Positions 1 to 8,345 of a stretch of DNA of 35,996 nt are shown here, in pieces. Position numbers and translations under genes: made by a program. Each line of letters starts with the position of its first letter. The first letter of the stretch is position 1. Below the pieces are notes generated by a model. It worked only from the letters and a program-made list of their open reading frames with translations. It did not search any database and had not been told where the DNA came from. The stretch comes from VGEM01 sp033764265 (lineage in GTDB: Bacteria; Pseudomonadota; Alphaproteobacteria; Rhodospirillales; Rhodospirillaceae): assembly GCA_033764265.1 (NCBI GenBank), contig JANRJB010000081.1, forward strand, positions 1 through 35,996, given 5' to 3'.

Positions 1-1119
1 GTGCTCGCGGTCTGGCGCGCAGCCGGCCGGCGCGGCGCGGGCGCACATGCGGCCTGGCGCCAGCGTCTGGGCACGACCGAGGCGGGCATGCGGGCGGAGT
101 TCGAACGCCTGATCCGCCGCGAACTGCCGAGCGGCTGGCAAGCCGCCATCGAGGCGGTAAAGAAGAAGGCCGCCGACGAAAAACCCAAGGTCGCCACCCG
201 CCAGGCGTCGCAGACCGTGCTGGAGGCGCTCGCGCCGGTGATCCCGGAACTGATCGGCGGCTCGGCCGACCTGACCGGTTCCAACAACACCAAGGCCGCC
301 GGCATGAAGCCGATTACAGCTGCCGATTATGGTGGCCGGTACATTTATTACGGCGTGCGCGAACACGGCATGGCCGCGGCCATGAACGGGTTGGCGCTGC
401 ACGGCGGCGTGATCCCTTATGGCGGCACGTTCCTTGTGTTCACCGATTACTGCCGTCCATCCATTCGCCTGTCGGCGCTGATGGGCCAGCGCGTGATCTA
501 CGTCATGACCCACGATTCAATCGGTCTGGGCGAAGACGGGCCGACCCACCAGCCGGTCGAGCATCTGGCCAGCTTGCGGGCGATGCCCAATGTGCTGGTG
601 CTGCGTCCGTGCGACACGGTCGAGACCGCCGAGTGCTGGGCGCTGGCGCTGGCGCACGCGTCCGGGCCGTCGATCATCGCGTTGTCGCGCCAGGGCTTGC
701 CGACGCTGCGCACCGCGCACACGGCGGAAAACCTCAGCGCCAAGGGCGGCTACGTTCTGCGCGAGGCCGATGGCATTCGCAAAGCCACGATCATCGCCAC
801 CGGGTCCGAGGTCAGCCTCGCGGTCGATGCCCGCGCCAAACTGCAGGCCGAAGGCATTGGCGCGGCGGTGGTGTCGATGCCGTGCACCCGCACGTTCGAT
901 CAGCAACCGGAAGCCTATCGCGCCCAGGTGCTGGGCGATGGTGTTCGCGTGTCCGTCGAGGCGGCGACCACCTATGGCTGGATCAAGTACATCGGCGAAC
1001 GCGGCACAAGCATCGGCCTCGACAGTTTCGGCGCTTCCGCCCCGGCCCCCGACTTGTACACGCATTTCGGCATCACCGCCGATGCCGTTGTGGCGGCGGT
1101 GAAGAAGCAGCTGGCATGA
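1..1119 (+). CDS. tkt: Transketolase, C-terminal part (cut by window edge)
   Basis: Thiamine-diphosphate enzyme moving two-carbon ketol units between sugar phosphates in the pentose phosphate or Calvin pathway; cytoplasmic. The reading frame is open from base 1, so the N-terminal ~290 residues with most ThDP/Mg2+ contacts lie outside; full enzymes have about 660 residues and 372 are seen. Visible family motifs are GGSADLTGSN (86-95), YYGVREHG with the glutamate that activates ThDP (E121), and GLGEDGPTHQP (175-185), followed by the usual C-terminal domain. The opening segment also matches the linker before the pyrimidine-binding domain, so the apparent GTG at base 1 is not a true start. It overlaps the epimerase gene by 4 bp, which implies co-transcription. 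Confidence 0.95.
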   Translation: MLAVWRAAGRRGAGAHAAWRQRLGTTEAGMRAEFERLIRRELPSGWQAAIEAVKKKAADEKPKVATRQASQTVLEALAPVIPELIGGSADLTGSNNTKAAGMKPITAADYGGRYIYYGVREHGMAAAMNGLALHGGVIPYGGTFLVFTDYCRPSIRLSALMGQRVIYVMTHDSIGLGEDGPTHQPVEHLASLRAMPNVLVLRPCDTVETAECWALALAHASGPSIIALSRQGLPTLRTAHTAENLSAKGGYVLREADGIRKATIIATGSEVSLAVDARAKLQAEGIGAAVVSMPCTRTFDQQPEAYRAQVLGDGVRVSVEAATTYGWIKYIGERGTSIGLDSFGASAPAPDLYTHFGITADAVVAAVKKQLA

Positions 1120-1757
1120 GCGTCAAGATCGCCCCGAGTATACTGTCGGCGGATTTCGCCAGGTTGGGCGAAGAGGTGCGCGCGGTCGACGCCGCCGGCG
1201 CCGATTACATCCACGTCGACGTGATGGACGGGCACTTCGTGCCGAACCTGACCATGGGCCCGGCGGTGGTGAAGGCGTTGCGCCCGCATACCCGGAAGCC
1301 GCTCGACGTGCACCTGATGATCGAGCCGGTCGATCCCTTGATTCCGGCGTTCGCCGAGGCCGGCGCGGACATCATCACCGTGCACGCCGAGGCGGGCGCG
1401 CACCTGGACCGCTCGCTTCAACTGATCAAGTCGCTCGGAAAGAGGGCCGGCGTGTCGCTCAACCCGTCAACGCCGGAAGCCGCGCTGGCTTACGTGCTCG
1501 ACAAGGTCGACCTGATCCTGGTCATGACCGTCAACCCGGGCTTCGGCGGGCAGAGCTTCATTGCCAGCCAGCTCGACAAGATTCGTGCCATTCGCGCCAT
1601 GATCGGCCGGCGGCCGATCGAGCTTGAAGTCGACGGGGGAATCAACCCGGCGACGGCGGCCGAGTGCGTCGCCGCCGGGGCCGGCGTGCTGGTCGCTGGC
1701 ACGGCCGTGTTCGGCGCCGGCGCCTATGCCGAGGCCATCCGCCGGTTGCGCGGCTGA
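1116..1757 (+). CDS. rpe: Ribulose-phosphate 3-epimerase
   Basis: Interconverts D-ribulose 5-phosphate and D-xylulose 5-phosphate, the substrate supply step for the transketolase just upstream. The 213 residues form a complete TIM-barrel protein of normal length. Motifs: IAPSILSADF (5-14), HVDVMDGHFVPN with metal ligands H33 and D35, DVHLMIEP with H66, MTVNPGFGGQ, and VDGGIN with the second catalytic aspartate. The ATG overlaps the transketolase stop (ATGA), so the two are probably translationally coupled. Longer upstream extensions of the frame are read-through of the transketolase gene in another frame. Confidence 0.96.
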   Translation: MSVKIAPSILSADFARLGEEVRAVDAAGADYIHVDVMDGHFVPNLTMGPAVVKALRPHTRKPLDVHLMIEPVDPLIPAFAEAGADIITVHAEAGAHLDRSLQLIKSLGKRAGVSLNPSTPEAALAYVLDKVDLILVMTVNPGFGGQSFIASQLDKIRAIRAMIGRRPIELEVDGGINPATAAECVAAGAGVLVAGTAVFGAGAYAEAIRRLRG

Positions 1758-1787
1758 CGATCGCTGCGGTTATTAAATTCAATTAAA

Positions 1788-1807
1788 TCAAATAGATAAT
1801 CATTTGA
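1788..1807. repeat. AT-rich palindrome between rpe and pstS
   Basis: TCAAAT and ATTTGA arms (6 bp, perfect) flank the 8-base spacer AGATAATC in an AT-rich island inside a very GC-rich region. It lies about 30 bp upstream of the Pho box. It could be a regulator site or part of a promoter; the right half resembles a Fur half-site only weakly. Confidence 0.4.
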
Positions 1808-1810
1808 AAG

Positions 1811-1837
1811 CAGCCCGCGACCGCGGCTTGCGGGCTG
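1811..1837 (+). terminator. Hairpin after rpe, possible terminator
   Basis: CAGCCCGC (1811-1818) pairs perfectly with GCGGGCTG (1830-1837) around an 11-base loop. It lies 53 bp after the rpe stop. There is no T-run on either side, so it may be Rho-assisted or a barrier rather than a classical intrinsic terminator. Its last base is the first base of the Pho box. Confidence 0.45.
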
Positions 1838-1865
1838 TGTCACAAAAGCTTCATCTTACTGTCAC
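1837..1865 (+). promoter_or_regulatory. Pho box, three 11-bp-spaced units (PhoB site)
   Basis: Three heptamers, GTGTCAC (1837-1843), GCTTCAT (1848-1854) and CTGTCAC (1859-1865), begin exactly 11 bp apart and are separated by 4-base AT-rich spacers (AAAA, CTTA). The outer two belong to an 11-bp direct repeat, TGTCACAAAAG, at 1838-1848 and 1860-1870. This is the known architecture of PhoB binding sites (CTGTCAT units in tandem). It precedes pstS, and phoB lies at the end of the same gene run, so an autoregulatory phosphate-starvation loop is expected. No convincing -10 hexamer was fixed. Confidence 0.85.
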
Positions 1866-1985
1866 AAAAGATATGGCCTCCCCCGGTAGGAACACTGTGG
1901 CGCCCGATGAATTGCGCCCGATTTTCTGTGCCTAAGCTGGGGCAGCCGCATGCGGTCCGCCCGTCCAGACCAGGAGCAACTTTCC

Positions 1986-2957
1986 ATGATCCGTACCTCA
2001 GTATTCGCTGCCGTCGTTGCGTCTGCGGCGTTCGCCGGTTCCGCCGCCGCGATCGAGGTCGATCCCGCGCTGCCCGCCTACAAAGCCGCATCGGGCGTCG
2101 ACGGCAGCCTGAAGTCGATCGGGTCGGACACCCTCAACAACCTGATGACGCTGTGGGCCGAAGGCTTCAAGGCGGCGTATCCCAACGTCAAGATCGAGAT
2201 CGAGGGCAAGGGCTCTTCGACCGCGCCGCCGGCGCTGATTTCCGGCACCGCGCAGTTCGGTCCGATGTCGCGGCCGATGCGCGGCGCGGAGATCGACGAA
2301 TTCGAAAAGAAGTACGGGTACAAGCCGGTGGCGCTGCGCACCGCGGTCGATGCGCTGGCGGTGTTCGTCCACAAGGACAACCCGATCCAGTGCCTGAGCC
2401 TGGCCCAGGTCGACGCGATGTTTTCCAAGACCCGCAAGCGCGGCCGCAAGGACGACGTCACCACCTGGGGCCAAGTCGGCCTGACGGGCGAATGGGCCAA
2501 CCTGCCGATCTCGACCTACGGCCGCAATTCGGCGTCGGGCACCTACGGCTATTTCAAGGAAGTCGCGCTGTCCGACGGCGACTACAAGGACAGCGTCAAG
2601 GAACAACCGGGCTCGTCGGCCGTGGTTCAGGCGGTGGCCTCCGACAAGGGCGCGATCGGCTACTCGGGCGTGGGCTACAAGACTGCCGACGTGCGCGCGG
2701 TGCCGCTGTCGGTGAACGATGGCGGCGAGTGTTTCGAGGTCACGCCCGAAACCGCCTACGCCGGCGACTACCCAATCACCCGGTTCCTGTACGTGTACAT
2801 CAACAAGAACCCGGGCCGGCCGATGGACCCGTTGCGCGCCGAATTCGTGCGCTACGTGCTGTCGCGCCAAGGTCAGGAAGCGGTGATCAAGGACGGCTAC
2901 TACCCGATCACCGCCGAAGTCGCCGCCGGCGACTTCAGGGACCTGGGGCTGAACTGA
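1986..2957 (+). CDS. pstS: Periplasmic phosphate-binding protein PstS
   Basis: High-affinity phosphate receptor that delivers Pi to the PstCAB importer. The 323 residues start with a Sec signal peptide ending in AGSAAA (cleavage near residue 22). The mature chain has the PstS-like binding-loop pattern SIGSDTLN and GKGSSTAP, followed by YGRNSASGTYGYF and QPGSSAVVQAVASDKGAIGY, typical of the PstS-like two-lobed fold. The ATG was chosen because AGGAG (1972-1976) sits 9 bases before it and the signal peptide begins there; an in-frame GTG/ATG upstream adds an unlikely leader. It stands first in the operon behind the Pho box, and a hairpin follows it, fitting higher expression of PstS than of the membrane subunits. 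Confidence 0.95.
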   Translation: MIRTSVFAAVVASAAFAGSAAAIEVDPALPAYKAASGVDGSLKSIGSDTLNNLMTLWAEGFKAAYPNVKIEIEGKGSSTAPPALISGTAQFGPMSRPMRGAEIDEFEKKYGYKPVALRTAVDALAVFVHKDNPIQCLSLAQVDAMFSKTRKRGRKDDVTTWGQVGLTGEWANLPISTYGRNSASGTYGYFKEVALSDGDYKDSVKEQPGSSAVVQAVASDKGAIGYSGVGYKTADVRAVPLSVNDGGECFEVTPETAYAGDYPITRFLYVYINKNPGRPMDPLRAEFVRYVLSRQGQEAVIKDGYYPITAEVAAGDFRDLGLN

Positions 2958-2976
2958 ACCTGGGGCTTGTCGCGAT

Positions 2977-2993
2977 CCGGGGCGCGGCCCCGG
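2977..2993 (+). repeat. Intercistronic hairpin between pstS and pstC
   Basis: CCGGGGC (2977-2983) and GCCCCGG (2987-2993) form a perfect 7-bp GC stem with a 3-base loop, 20 bp after the pstS stop. With no T-run after it, it is more likely to act as a 3'-end stabiliser or partial terminator that raises pstS mRNA relative to pstCAB. Confidence 0.55.
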
Positions 2994-3034
2994 ACGCCTG
3001 ATGCGAACGTTGAGGACGCGGCCGACGCCGCGCC

Positions 3035-5752
3035 GTGGTGAAGAGACCTTCGGTGGCCGACGCATCCTCAACATATCAGACCGGTACCCCGACATCCAAA
3101 GCAGGCGCATCCGGCGCCCTGCCGCCGCGGCGCCGTTCGATGAAAACGCCCCGCTCGGTGATTGTCGCCGACAAGACCGCCGACTGGGTGATCCGCGTCG
3201 GCGGCATCAGCGTCATCGTGGCCGTGGTGGGAATCATGGTGTTCCTGGCCCAAGTGGTCGTGCCGCTGTTCACCGGCGGGCGCGTCGAGGGCCAGACCGC
3301 GTTCGACAAACCGTCGATCCCGGCGTCGGCTGTGCCGGTCGCCGCCGGTGAAGCCGCCGGCGACGAACGCGCGCTGACCGAACTGATCGACGAATACCGC
3401 ACCATCGCCGTGTCGATCACGTCCGGCGGTGGTGTCGAGGCGCTGCACATCAAGACCGGAACGCCGTTGACGGCGCCGGCCTTCGATCTCGGCGGCCAGG
3501 CGCCCACGGCTTTCAGCCGCACCATCGTCGGCGGCGACGTGGCCTTCGGTTTCGCCGATGGCACGCTGCGATTGGGCAAGGTGCGCATTGCCGGCGAAAT
3601 CATCGAAGCGTCGGCGCAGCCCGCCGGCCTGCAGCCGCTGGCCGGCACCGGCGACAGCACCGACGGCACGGCGATCTATACCGCGATCCCCGGCGGCCAG
3701 GTCCGTCGGCTGACGGTCGAGGTCGCGCTTGGTCCTGTCCAACAAATCGCGCCGGTGGGTACCGCCATCGTGGCGATGGACTACCGCGTCGGCGGCACAG
3801 TCGAGCGTCCGTCCAGCGCCTTCGCCACCGTCGACGCGACCGGCATCGCCCGGCTCAGCCGCGCCGAGACCCGGCGCAACATGATGACCGGACAGGAACG
3901 CGTGACCGTCAGTTCGACCGAACTGTCCAAGCTGCCGGACGGCGTCGTGGTCGCCAACGTGCTGATGAACGACAAGGCCGACCAAGTCTTCATCGCGGCC
4001 AAGGACGGCACGGTCTATCGCTACGATACGCGCAACTTCTCCGCGCCCGAATTGGCCGAGACCATCGATCTCGCGCCCGGGCCGGCCGACCTGACGGCGC
4101 TGCGCTTCCTGTTGGGCGAGCAGTCGATCGTGGCCGCGCGCAGCGACGGCACGGTCGATGTCTATTTCCGCCTGCCGCGCGAGACCGGCGCCGGGACCGA
4201 TGGATTTACGTTGGTGCGCGCCAAGCAGCTCGACCCGCACGCGGCCGCGGTGGTGGCGGTCGACGCCAGCCAGCGCGGTAAAATGTTCATCACCGCCGAC
4301 GCGCAGGGCGAGGTCTGGGTGCGCCATTCCACCAGCGAGCAGGTGCTGCTCCGCCTCAAGCCGTCCACATCGCCGCTGACCTACGATGCGATCGCCCTGG
4401 CCCCGCGTGAGAACGCGGTGGTGGCGTTCGCGCGCAGCGGCCGGGTCGAGGCCTGGGATATCGCCGTGCCGCACCCGGAAACCACCTTGCAGACGATTTT
4501 CGGCAAGGTCTGGTACGAGGGTTATTCCGAGCCCGGCTACACGTGGCAGTCGTCGTCGGGCACCGACGCGTTCGAGCCCAAGCTGTCGCTGATTCCGCTG
4601 ATCTTCGGCACCATGAAGGCGACGCTGTACTCGATGCTGTTCGCCGTGCCGATCGCGCTGGGCGCGGCGATCTTCACCTCCGAATTCGTGCATCCCCGCG
4701 TTCGCGCGGTCGTCAAGCCGACCATGGAGATGATGGCTTCGCTGCCGTCGGTGGTGCTGGGCTTCATCGCCGCGCTGGTGCTGGCGCCGCTGGTCGAGAC
4801 CTGGATCGCCGCGGTGGTGATGGCTTTTTTCGTGCTGCCGGTAGGCCTGTTCGCCGGCGCCTACCTGTGGCAGTTGTTGCCCAACCGCACCCAGTTGCGC
4901 TTCGGCGGCGCGCCCAAGTTCGCGCTGATGATCGTCACCCTGGTGCTGTTCGCGTTGGCCACCTACGCGACCGCCCCGTCGCTGGAGCGGGCGTTTTTCG
5001 CGGGTAACTTCAAGGCCTGGGCCAACGGCACGGCAGGTTCGGGCGTGCCGTTCACGGCGCTGCTGTTGCTGCCGCTGGCGTTCCTCGCGGTCTGGATCGG
5101 CACCGACCGCCTGGCCGGTCACCGCGTGGCGACGCTGATGCGCGCCGAAAATCGCACGTATGCCAGCCTGTTCGACGGCGCGCGCTGGATCGCGACCTTG
5201 GCGGTTGCCGGCGCGTTGGCCCTGCTTGTCGCCCTGGTGCTGAGCGGGGCGGGCTTCGATATCCGCGGCGGCGTGGTCGACACCTACGTGCAGCGCAACA
5301 CCATGGTGGTGGGCTTCGCCATGGGTTTCGCCGTCATCCCGATCATCTACACCATTGCCGAGGACGCCCTGAACGCCGTGCCCGAGCACTTGCGCGCAGC
5401 CAGTCTGGGCTGCGGTGCGACGCCGTGGCAGACCGCCATCAACGTCATTCTGCCCACCGCCATGAGCGGCGTGTTCGCCGCCATCATGATCGGCATGGGC
5501 CGCGCCGTCGGCGAGACCATGATCGTGGTGATGGCCGCGGGCAACACGCCGATCCTGGACTGGAACATCTTCGAAGGCTTGCGCGCGCTGTCGGCCAACA
5601 TCGCGGTTGAACTGCCCGAGGCGGTGCGCAACGGCACTCTTTATCGCATGCTGTTCCTGGCGGCGCTGACGCTGTTCGTGATGACGTTTGCGGTCAATAC
5701 CCTGGCGGAAGTCGTGCGCCAGCGTTTCCGCAAACGCACGGCGTCGTTGTGA
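3035..5752 (+). CDS. pstC: Phosphate ABC transporter permease PstC, long form
   Basis: Inner-membrane subunit of the phosphate importer, pairing with PstA. It has 905 residues from the GTG, against about 300-320 in the short E. coli form. One membrane helix (about residues 55-79) is followed by an extra domain of roughly 430 residues with repeated beta-strand/turn patterns suggestive of a propeller. The permease core begins near 515 and carries the ABC-coupling EAA loop around 780-805 (HLRAASLGCGATPWQTAINV). The start is uncertain: GTG 3035 has no well-placed ribosome site, and the next 35 codons include codons rare here (AGA, TCA, ACA, TAT). ATG 3140, starting MKTPRS, is a good alternative. 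The gene ends 14 bp before the preferred pstA start. Confidence 0.92.
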   Translation: MVKRPSVADASSTYQTGTPTSKAGASGALPPRRRSMKTPRSVIVADKTADWVIRVGGISVIVAVVGIMVFLAQVVVPLFTGGRVEGQTAFDKPSIPASAVPVAAGEAAGDERALTELIDEYRTIAVSITSGGGVEALHIKTGTPLTAPAFDLGGQAPTAFSRTIVGGDVAFGFADGTLRLGKVRIAGEIIEASAQPAGLQPLAGTGDSTDGTAIYTAIPGGQVRRLTVEVALGPVQQIAPVGTAIVAMDYRVGGTVERPSSAFATVDATGIARLSRAETRRNMMTGQERVTVSSTELSKLPDGVVVANVLMNDKADQVFIAAKDGTVYRYDTRNFSAPELAETIDLAPGPADLTALRFLLGEQSIVAARSDGTVDVYFRLPRETGAGTDGFTLVRAKQLDPHAAAVVAVDASQRGKMFITADAQGEVWVRHSTSEQVLLRLKPSTSPLTYDAIALAPRENAVVAFARSGRVEAWDIAVPHPETTLQTIFGKVWYEGYSEPGYTWQSSSGTDAFEPKLSLIPLIFGTMKATLYSMLFAVPIALGAAIFTSEFVHPRVRAVVKPTMEMMASLPSVVLGFIAALVLAPLVETWIAAVVMAFFVLPVGLFAGAYLWQLLPNRTQLRFGGAPKFALMIVTLVLFALATYATAPSLERAFFAGNFKAWANGTAGSGVPFTALLLLPLAFLAVWIGTDRLAGHRVATLMRAENRTYASLFDGARWIATLAVAGALALLVALVLSGAGFDIRGGVVDTYVQRNTMVVGFAMGFAVIPIIYTIAEDALNAVPEHLRAASLGCGATPWQTAINVILPTAMSGVFAAIMIGMGRAVGETMIVVMAAGNTPILDWNIFEGLRALSANIAVELPEAVRNGTLYRMLFLAALTLFVMTFAVNTLAEVVRQRFRKRTASL

Positions 5753-5766
5753 GCAGGGCATCGGCC

Positions 5767-7509
5767 ATGAGCGCCTACCTGCAGAACGAAACCCTGAAGC
5801 CCGATACCAGCGTGCCGATGTCGCAGCCGCGCCGGCGGTCCAGCGACATCCGGGCGCGCGGCGAACCGTTCACCTGGGCGCTGGGCGGAGCGCTCGGCGT
5901 CGGCTGCCTGATGATCGTAGGGTTCCTGCTGATGGTGTTCTGGAACGGCGTCAACACTTTCGTGCCGCGCCCGATCGCCGTGGTCACGCTGACCGACGGC
6001 ACCGTCACCGCCGGCGAGGCGACCCGCTCGGAACTCTACCGCGTACCTGACGACGCGGTGGCCGGACTGCCCGAGGCGGCGCGGGCCGAAATCGCGGCCG
6101 CCGATGGGTTTGCCGCGCGAACGCTGTATCGCGTCGGCAACTACGACCTCTACAACGAGGATTTCCGCTGGGTGTCGGCCTACGAAGTCAGCGGCGAGGC
6201 GTTTCCACCCGACATGGTGCTGGTCGAGCGCCTGGAGTGGGGCCCGTTCATCGGCCGCGTCGCGGCAATCACGGTGGACGGCGTGACGACCCGGCCGGTG
6301 TCGGTGCGCGATCCGGCCTTCGTCGCGGCCCATGCCGCAGCACGCGAACGCTGGCAGCGCATCCGCGAGATCGAGCGTCGCGACATCGGCAAGATCAACC
6401 ATCGCCTGGAACAGGACCGCTTGGACCTGCGGCGGATCGAGCTTACCGAAGGCCGGGACTCCGCCGCCTACGCCGAGTTGGCGGCGCGTCAGGCCGCGGC
6501 CGCGGCGCCGCTCCAGCAGCAGTACGCCGCGCTGTCGGACCAGGCGCAGGAACTGCGCGTGGTCAACGAGCGGCAGACCGTGACGCTGGCGGAAATCGGC
6601 GGGCGCGAGAAGATCGTGCCGCTCGAGGAGATCGTGCGCATCTATCCGGCCAACGATCTTGGATTTGGCGAGCGCGTCGCCATCTATCTGTCGCGCTGGG
6701 CGGAATTCCTGACCGACGAACCGCGCGAAGCCAACACCGAAGGCGGCGTGATGCCGGCGATTTTCGGCACCTTCGCCATGACCCTGCTGATGGTTGTCGC
6801 GGTCGCACCGTTCGGCGTCATCACCGCGCTCTATTTGCGCGAATACGCCACCCAAGGGCGGCTGGTGTCGTTCGTGCGCATTTCGGTCAACAATCTGGCC
6901 GGCGTGCCATCGATCGTCTATGGCGTGTTCGGGCTGGGCTTTTTCGCCTACGTGCTGGGCGGCTCGATCGACCAGCTGTTTTATCCGGAACGGCTGCCCA
7001 ATCCCACGTTCGGCACCGGCGGTCTGTTGTGGTCGTCGTTGACGCTGGCGCTGCTGACCGTGCCGGTGGTGATCGTTGCCACCGAAGAAGCGCTGTCGGC
7101 GGTGCCGCGCTCAATGCGCGAGGGTTCGCTCGCGTGCGGGGCGTCGAAGTGGCAGACCATTAAATACATCGTGTTGCCGCGCGCGCTGCCGGGCATCATG
7201 ACCGGCATCATCCTGGCCATGGCCCGCGGCGCGGGCGAAGTGGCGCCCCTGATGCTGGTCGGCGTGGTCAAGCTGGCGCCCGAGCTGCCGATCGACGGGT
7301 TCTTCCCATTCGTCCACCTCGAACGCAGCTTCATGCACCTCGGCTTTCACATTTACGACGTCGGCTTCCAGTCGCGCAATTCCGAGGCCGGCAAGCCGAT
7401 GGTGTTCGTCACCACGCTTCTGCTGATCGGCCTGATCTTCGCGATGAACGTCACCGCCATCGTGGTGCGCAACCGGCTGAAGAAAAAGTTCGTGGGCAGC
7501 CAGTTCTAG
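5767..7509 (+). CDS. pstA: Phosphate ABC transporter permease PstA, long form
   Basis: Second membrane subunit of the phosphate importer. It has 580 residues, about twice the short form. One helix (about 36-60) is followed by an inserted domain of about 260 residues. Part of this (about 190-268) is rich in Arg, Glu, Gln and Ala with heptad-like spacing, consistent with a coiled coil. The permease core begins near 325 (GGVMPAIFGTFAMTLLM) and the EAA coupling loop lies around 448-475 (SMREGSLACGASKWQTIKYI). A GTG at 5749 that overlaps the pstC stop is an alternative start adding six residues; ATG 5767 has a weak AGCAGGG upstream. The long PstC/PstA pair is known mostly from proteobacteria and presumably the two extra domains meet in the periplasm. 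Confidence 0.93.
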   Translation: MSAYLQNETLKPDTSVPMSQPRRRSSDIRARGEPFTWALGGALGVGCLMIVGFLLMVFWNGVNTFVPRPIAVVTLTDGTVTAGEATRSELYRVPDDAVAGLPEAARAEIAAADGFAARTLYRVGNYDLYNEDFRWVSAYEVSGEAFPPDMVLVERLEWGPFIGRVAAITVDGVTTRPVSVRDPAFVAAHAAARERWQRIREIERRDIGKINHRLEQDRLDLRRIELTEGRDSAAYAELAARQAAAAAPLQQQYAALSDQAQELRVVNERQTVTLAEIGGREKIVPLEEIVRIYPANDLGFGERVAIYLSRWAEFLTDEPREANTEGGVMPAIFGTFAMTLLMVVAVAPFGVITALYLREYATQGRLVSFVRISVNNLAGVPSIVYGVFGLGFFAYVLGGSIDQLFYPERLPNPTFGTGGLLWSSLTLALLTVPVVIVATEEALSAVPRSMREGSLACGASKWQTIKYIVLPRALPGIMTGIILAMARGAGEVAPLMLVGVVKLAPELPIDGFFPFVHLERSFMHLGFHIYDVGFQSRNSEAGKPMVFVTTLLLIGLIFAMNVTAIVVRNRLKKKFVGSQF

Positions 7510-7522
7510 AAGGGCCCAAGGC

Positions 7523-8338
7523 ATGAACATGGACGCCAATATCACCTTCGAGCAGACCCAGTACCACGTCAAGAAAGGCGGGCAGGGCGCGGTCATCGAC
7601 ATCGAAGCCCTCAATCTGTGGTACGGGGCGGCCCAGGCCCTGCATGGCGTCACCATGCCGATCGAGAAGGGCCTGGTGACGGCGCTGATCGGCCCGTCGG
7701 GCTGCGGCAAATCGACGCTGTTGCGCTGCATCAACCGCATGAACGATCTGATCGACGGCCTGCGCATCACCGGCGAACTGAAACTGCAGGGCGAGGACAT
7801 CTACGCGCGCGGCGCCGACGTCATCGCGCTGCGCAAGCGCATGGGCATGGTGTTCCAGAAACCCAACCCGTTCCCGATGTCGATCTTCGAGAACGTCGTT
7901 TATCCGCTGCGCGTCGACGGCGTGCGCGACAAGGCAACGCTGGAGGAAACCGCAGAACGCGCGCTGAAGGGTTCCGCGCTGTGGAACGAGGTCAAGGATC
8001 GGCTCGACGCCAGCGCGCTGGGGCTGTCGGGCGGCCAGCAGCAGCGGCTGTGCATCGCCCGCGCCATCGCCGGCGACCCCGAGGTGCTGTTGATGGACGA
8101 GCCGTGTTCGGCGCTCGACCCGATCGCCACCGCCAAGATCGAGGATCTGATCAACGAGCTGACCGGCCACTACACCATCGTGATCGTCACGCACAATATG
8201 CAGCAGGCGGCGCGCGTGTCGGACAACACGGCCTTCATGTATCTCGGCCGCCTGATCGAGTACGGCGACACCGAGGTCATGTTCCAGACGCCGAAAACCG
8301 CGCGGACGCAGGACTACGTGACCGGACGATTTGGATAG
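7523..8338 (+). CDS. pstB: Phosphate ABC transporter ATPase PstB
   Basis: Cytoplasmic ATPase that drives phosphate import through PstC/PstA. All nucleotide-binding elements are present in the 271 residues: Walker A GPSGCGKST (57-65), Q-loop with the PstB-typical VFQKPNPFPMSIFENV, signature LSGGQQQR (168-175), Walker B LLMDEP with D192 and catalytic E193, D-loop SALDP, and the H-loop in IVTHNMQQA. The length is normal. It starts 13 bp after pstA with AAGG just before the ATG and is followed at once by phoU, the usual order. Confidence 0.97.
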   Translation: MNMDANITFEQTQYHVKKGGQGAVIDIEALNLWYGAAQALHGVTMPIEKGLVTALIGPSGCGKSTLLRCINRMNDLIDGLRITGELKLQGEDIYARGADVIALRKRMGMVFQKPNPFPMSIFENVVYPLRVDGVRDKATLEETAERALKGSALWNEVKDRLDASALGLSGGQQQRLCIARAIAGDPEVLLMDEPCSALDPIATAKIEDLINELTGHYTIVIVTHNMQQAARVSDNTAFMYLGRLIEYGDTEVMFQTPKTARTQDYVTGRFG

Positions 8339-8345
8339 GCAACGG

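Noticed and set aside
1789..1807. Fur box upstream of pstS
   Set aside because: Only GATAATCATT resembles half of the 19-bp consensus, and the downstream genes are for phosphate, where the Pho box explains control better.
3068..5761. 897-codon open frame on the - strand opposite pstC
   Set aside because: It mirrors pstC codons, is rich in Arg, His and Gln, and has no motif or ribosome site. GC-rich coding DNA routinely leaves the opposite strand open.
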